Shown here: piece after piece, positions 43,026 to 49,000 of the stretch
Layout of the letters: every line of letters begins with the position of its first letter
Position numbering within the stretch: position 1 is the first letter of the stretch
NCBI RefSeq assembly: GCF_014356525.2
Contig: NC_052516.1
Span: 27,539,796-27,603,795, forward strand
DNA length: 64,000 bases
Reading direction: 5' to 3'
Origin: Nilaparvata lugens
Taxonomy: Eukaryota > Arthropoda > Insecta > Hemiptera > Delphacidae
Made by a program: the position numbers and the translations under genes
The notes under the pieces: model-generated
What the model was told of the DNA's origin: nothing
The model's input: only the letters and a program-made list of their open reading frames with translations
Database searches by the model: none

Positions 43026-46000
43026 AGAGAGATTTGAGGGTTGTGTGGTAGAGAGGACCAGGAGTCCTAACTCCGCCCAAATAAAGGCATATAATCAATC
43101 AATCAATCTCTGACCCAGCAAGCTGAACATTCAAACTCAATTTCTTCATTATTCCCTGCACTCTAATGAAAGGTGAGAAAACTTATAGTATAGATAAGAC
43201 GCAGGACCAGCCTAATGTATTGTGCACTCGTTTATTTTTAATGTTGTAAGAATTGTAGTATGAAGAGTATGTTGATGATTGTTTCAGACTGATAGGGCTG
43301 TGCCTACTTCAGAACGAGTTGTGCCCGATCTTCCTGAACCGTCACGTGATGAAGGTGCTGCTGGGCAGGCACATCCGCTTCCACGACCTGGCCTTCTTCG
43401 ACCCGGTCATGTACGAGTCGCTGCGCCAACTGGTGGCCGACGCCGAAACTAAGGAGAACGGCGGCAGTCTGTTCTCGGCACTCGATCTCAACTTCAGTGT
43501 GGACCTGTCGGCCGAGGAGGGAGGTGGCAGCTGGGAGCTGGTGCCGGGCGGCAGGGACATTGAGGTGACGGCGGCCAACGTCTACGACTATGTCAAGCGA
43601 TACTCGGAGTACCGCATGTATCGCGCTCAGGATAAGGCGCTTGAGGTCAGTTCACATCACTTACCATAACAGTAGTGTCACAGAGAAAAGACAGCATAAA
43701 AAGGTTACAATTCTGAAGCCGATTACTGTCGACTACTGTCTATTTTTGCCGGATGAGAGTAAAAGAAGGGCACTACCAGCGTCACAATATGAGAGACTAC
43801 CAGCGTTGCATAGCTTCACAAAAAACAACTACTAGGACTATCGGCTTGAGTTAACAATGAAGCCTGTTGGAACATAATCGCCCTATGCCATGGGATAATA
43901 TATCTTATTGGTCTTTTTTTCTCTATGGTAGTGTTGACTAATTGACTTTATCAGGAATGAACAAATTCAAAATTAAATTATTACCGATTTCTAATGGAAT
44001 TATTGAATGATCAAAGTTAGAGTCAAGTTGACTATATCATTTAAATTGGTAAAGTTATGGTATGATCACAATGGATGCACGTTGCACATACGTGTACGAA
44101 AAGTGGCAAAAATGTCTTCCACTGTCTTTATTTCGTGAATCTCACTATAGCTGGTCCTCCTTTTCAAAACATAAAAAGTCCTTGTTACTTAGTGTAGGTA
44201 TGATCACATTGGATGCATATGTATGCTTGACCACGCTTGCAGATTGAAAATAAAACTGGAAAGAGCCATAGAAACACTTGATGACTTGCCTGTAGCTGCT
44301 CACACTGAACGCCACCAGCAAGTGCACGCGTTCAGTGTGAGTGTTTCTTTGGTTCTTTCCAAATTAGCCAGCGTAGCCATGCATGGTCTCGTGTGCACAT
44401 GCATCCAATGTGATCATACCCCAAATAACATAGACTTTTTATGTTTTAATAAGGAGAACCAGCTATAGTAAGATTAACGTTATAAAGTGAGTGGAAATGC
44501 TAGGAAGGTATTGTTGCTACTTTTCCTTTTTCATCCTTTTCTGTAGCATATAGCTGTGATTCAAACTATCCCGGTAAATCCGATCTTATATTAATTCTTG
44601 TTATAGTATCTTACGTCACAAGGATGGGAAGGTGTCTTTTGCAGACGAGAATGATGTTTCTAGTCGAGGCGTAAGCGGAGACTAGAATTTTATTCGAGCA
44701 CTGCAAAAGACATTCACGTCCAAGTAAAGTACACTATTTATTGTCATAATAATCTAAAGAAGAATAATATTGAGAAATAAAAAAAACATTACCTGCTTGT
44801 GCTGACGTTACTACATGCATTCTATAAATATAACCTAGTTTACAATTTCCGAATCAGGAGTCTTGTGGAAGTTGACAAAACTTCCACCTGGAGCGCTAAA
44901 GGTGGTTTTTTTGTAGCAGTTTTGCTGTTCCTATTTCGGAACTAGGAAACATACTCGACTGTAAATAAAACATATGGTTACATTACAAATTCAAATGATC
45001 TTTATTCACAAAAAAAGTAATACAGCAGCAGAAACATTAGATAAACATTAATAAAACAACATTAATAAAACAAATATTAATAAACATTAGATAAAACAAC
45101 AAAAACAATAGAATAAGTAAAGTAGAGTAATTCAAATTCAAATTTTCAAATTCAAATTTTTATTTATTCAAGTAAGCTACAATACATTCTGGTTCATACA
45201 CGAATCTACAATAAATTACAGTACAACAGCCAATTATGCAGCAAATTTCACATATTATGAAAACTTATTAATTACAATGAAGATTGAATGCAACATTAGA
45301 ATATTGATAATATAGTATTGTAATATAACTACATAAATCAGCGGTGTTTCAACAATGAATAAACGATAACTTCAATGAATAAATATACACCCCACTATAT
45401 ATTATATGTGTTGGGGTATAAGTAATTAGTTGCTTATTGCGTGTAATAATTACTATTTACAAACTTCATTCACTGATATGGGATTAAAGTTTTTTATAAT
45501 AAAATTAGTAAAAATGTATAATACAAACAAACAAAATTATGGAATTAGTAAATAAATATTAATGTTCTATTAAGGATAATAATAAGAAAGGTTATTTTTA
45601 GAAAAATGAAAAACAGTAAAGAGTGGAATGAAGAATAAATAGTTTCAATATTTACAGTCTAACTAAATTTTCACAATTTTCCACTCCAATATCAACCAAC
45701 CAGGAAAATAAACTTTTCTTGAACCTGTGTCTATTGAATTCTTCCCTAATGTAACTTGGTATTGAATTATAAATTTTTGGTCCCAAATATGTGTAGTTTC
45801 TTTGCCCAAATGTAGTGTTCATCCTTGGTACTATTGAATACGTGTTTCTCTGCCTTGTTTGATGGTTATGATGGGTCGCTGACAACCGTTCTCCCCGACA
45901 ACCATTCTCCTCTTGATTTTGACCGTAGGCGACAGCCAATACCCTGCTGAAAATATGCCAATGCCGACAACCATTCTCCCCGACATCCGTTCTCCTACTG

Positions 46001-49000
46001 AAAAGAAGGAGAACGTCTGTCAGAAGCGTTCCCGACAACCGTTCTCCTCGAGCGCTTCCGACAACCGTTCTCCCCGACATCCGTTCTCCTACTGAAAAAA
46101 AGGAGAACGTCTGTTGGAAGCGTTCCCGACAACCGTTCTCCTCGAGCGCTTCCGACAACTGTTCTCCCCGACATCTGATCCCCTATTGGGCATTGACTTG
46201 TAGCAGGCGCGAAAGTAGTACCATCACAGACTCTGTTTAACACATTCTATGAATTTGATTATTGGAAGTAAAGCTTGTTGATGTTATGATTTATATAACT
46301 GCAAATATTAGAAGAAAGAGAATATTTATATTCCCAAACTCCTGCACATGGATGAATGAATAATTTTAATCAGTAAAAAGATACAATCAAAACAATTTGA
46401 TGCTTCCTGTTAGATTTACGACTAGAGTAATTAATGAGGATTTCGAGCCTGTAAGGTGTAAGGGATGGATATAGAGCTATATGAAGTTAAAATTAATATC
46501 AATGCTGCGGCCTTGTCATGCACAATGCTTTTAGATGACTATTTTGAACATTTCATTTCATATATATTAATTCCAAACCATTTCAGAACTTTTGAAGTAA
46601 TGTGCATTGACATTGCACAAGAATATTAATTTGAATATAGACTTAACAAAGATGATCAGAATATCAGAACTTTTTTAGTTCTAAAAGTTTTATAGTATCA
46701 GAACTAGTTGTATAGTACAGTATCTAGTAATCTGGTTTAATAGCATGATACATAGGATTCATGTGACTTCATTTTCAAGTTTCAAGGAGAGAGCCAGCCA
46801 GAATGGTGATTTCATGTGATGTGGTGAGGGGAACGTTTGTCGGGAGCGTTCCCGACAACTGATCTCCTCGAGCGCTTCCGACAACCATTCTCCCCGACAT
46901 CCGTTTCCCTACTGAAAAGAAGGAGAACGTCTGTCGGAAGCGTTCCCGACAACCGTTCTCCTCGAGCGCTTCCGACAACTGTTCTCCCCGACATCCGATC
47001 CCCTACTGAAACCTGCTCGAAAAGGAGAACGGTTGACGGCGTTGACCGGCGACAACCGATACCCTAAAAACTGGTTTGAAAAGGTGATCGGCTGTCGGGG
47101 AGAACAGTTGCCGGGGAGAATGGTTGGCGCGTTCCCGTTATGATCTGCCAGTCTTATGTGTTCGTTGTTTCTCCTCATTCGCGTGATGATAGCCTGGATG
47201 TAGAGTTGTCTTACACTCAGTACTTTACTGTCCTTGAAAAGAATGTTCGTGGGGAATTGATTCTCCTTGAAGCCTATTATTTTTAGTATTCGTTTTTGAA
47301 GTTTATAGAGAGGTTCAACATGTGTAAAATTCGTAGCTCCCCAGATAATTATGACGTATCTTAAAATTGATTGCACTAAAGAAAAATAAACAGTTTTTAA
47401 TGTCTCATAGTTGAGGATTTTACGGAGTTGATAGAATTTGTAGAGAAGCTTCCTGATCCGGGTAATTGATAGATTAATGTGCTTGTCCCATTTGAATTTG
47501 TTGTCCACTATTGTTCCTAAATATTTTATTTCATTGACTTGTTGAATTGAAGGGCAATCACACGGGTTGTTGGTGCTTCCACAGTGATGCAGGATTATTG
47601 AAGAATCCGGTGGTCTCGTCCGTTCTGTCAGAGAAAAGGCTAAAAATTTCGTTTTTGTTGCATTTACTGTAAGCAAATTTTCTCTTAACCATTTATCGAC
47701 TTTGATCAATTCTTCCTGTGCCAGATTAAAAACTTCCTCCCAGGTGTTTCCTTCAAATAGTATACACGTATCATCAGCAAAAGCTATTACTCTTCCTCTT
47801 ATCTTAATTGAACATAGCTCATTTGCATATGCCAAATACAGAATTGGCCCAAGAACTGTTCCTTGGGGAATCCCAAACTTCATCGTTCCCTCTGAACTGA
47901 GATGTTCTTCAACTTTGACTTTTTGACGCCGGTCACAGAGGTATGATCTGAACCATGCTAGAGGAACTCCTCTAATTCCCATGGCTTCTAATTTCTTCAG
48001 CAGCAAACTGTGATTAACAGTGTCAAAAGCTTTTGCTAGGTCCAGGAACACTGCTGCACATTTTTTGTTATTTTCTAGCTTATCTGTGACAAAATTTGAC
48101 AATTCTAATACCGCATCTTCTGTACTCCTCCCCTCACGAAAACCAAATTGATTCCTAGATAGTAAGTTGTTTTTTTCCATGTAATTCACAAGACGTTTCT
48201 TTACCAGTTTTTCCAAAATCTTAGAAATATTGCTTATAAGTGAAATAGGCCTGTAATTGGTGGCATTTGTTTTGTCGCCTCCTTTATGTAATGGTCTAAC
48301 ACATGTCTCTTTCATAGCTTTTGGAAAAATTCCTTTTGACAGACTTAAATTAAATATGTGAATTAATGGTTTTACAATTACATTTTTTATCGACTTCAAT
48401 GTTCTATTATTGATTCCATCGAGTCCTGGAGCACTGTCATTTCGCAAACTACTAATAGCTTCAAGAAGCTCATCTTCAGTTACTGGGTGAAAGTAGATGG
48501 AGTGTAGAGCTCTTGTAACAGGTTTATATTGGGATATGATTTGGTCTAGTGGTTTTCTTAAGGAATCTATTATTGTCTCCGCCATTTCTTCACCTACATT
48601 TGTGAAAAAGTTATTCATGTGGTTGAGCACAGTTTCTGGATTTTCCTTTAGATTGAAAATCCTATCATCTATTTTAATAGCATTCAATTTCATTTTTGTT
48701 TTTGATTTAGAGTCAGTAGCATCTTTGATTACTTTCCACATTTTTTTATTATCCTTTCCAGCTTCATACAATTTCTCTCTATAGTATTGGTCCTTTGTTT
48801 CATGAATTAAAGCTGTGAGCTGTGAGTAAATAATTACAGTAAAAATTACAGTACAGTATGCTGTAATGAGAATCTTATGTTTATTTGTTCTGCAAACAGC
48901 TGTTTACCAGATTGATTTCCTGCATGGAAAACAGCTGAAATTGAATGATCATGACAAAATAGTTATTTGTGCAACTAGTGCGCAAAGTGACAGTTTGCTG

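Larger units (their letters stand above)
45125..48800 (-). mobile_element. 5'-truncated LINE, antisense in hyd intron 23, split by a DNA transposon
   Basis: The minus strand carries the RT-bearing end of ORF2, a C-terminal tail ending at 45652, about 520 bases of 3' UTR, and an AATTCAAATT-type simple tail at 45125-45160. The endonuclease half is missing: it is 5'-truncated near 48800, as in abortive LINE integration. A separate element (45873-47136) interrupts ORF2. Confidence 0.88.

Noticed and set aside
43319..43669. Independent small gene starting at an internal Met
   Set aside because: It is hyd exon 23; the Met is within the HECT domain.
45652..47067. Several overlapping frames reading [16 protein letters not shown] repeats
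   Set aside because: They are the 94-bp repeats of the inserted element read through with LINE sequence, not a repeat protein.
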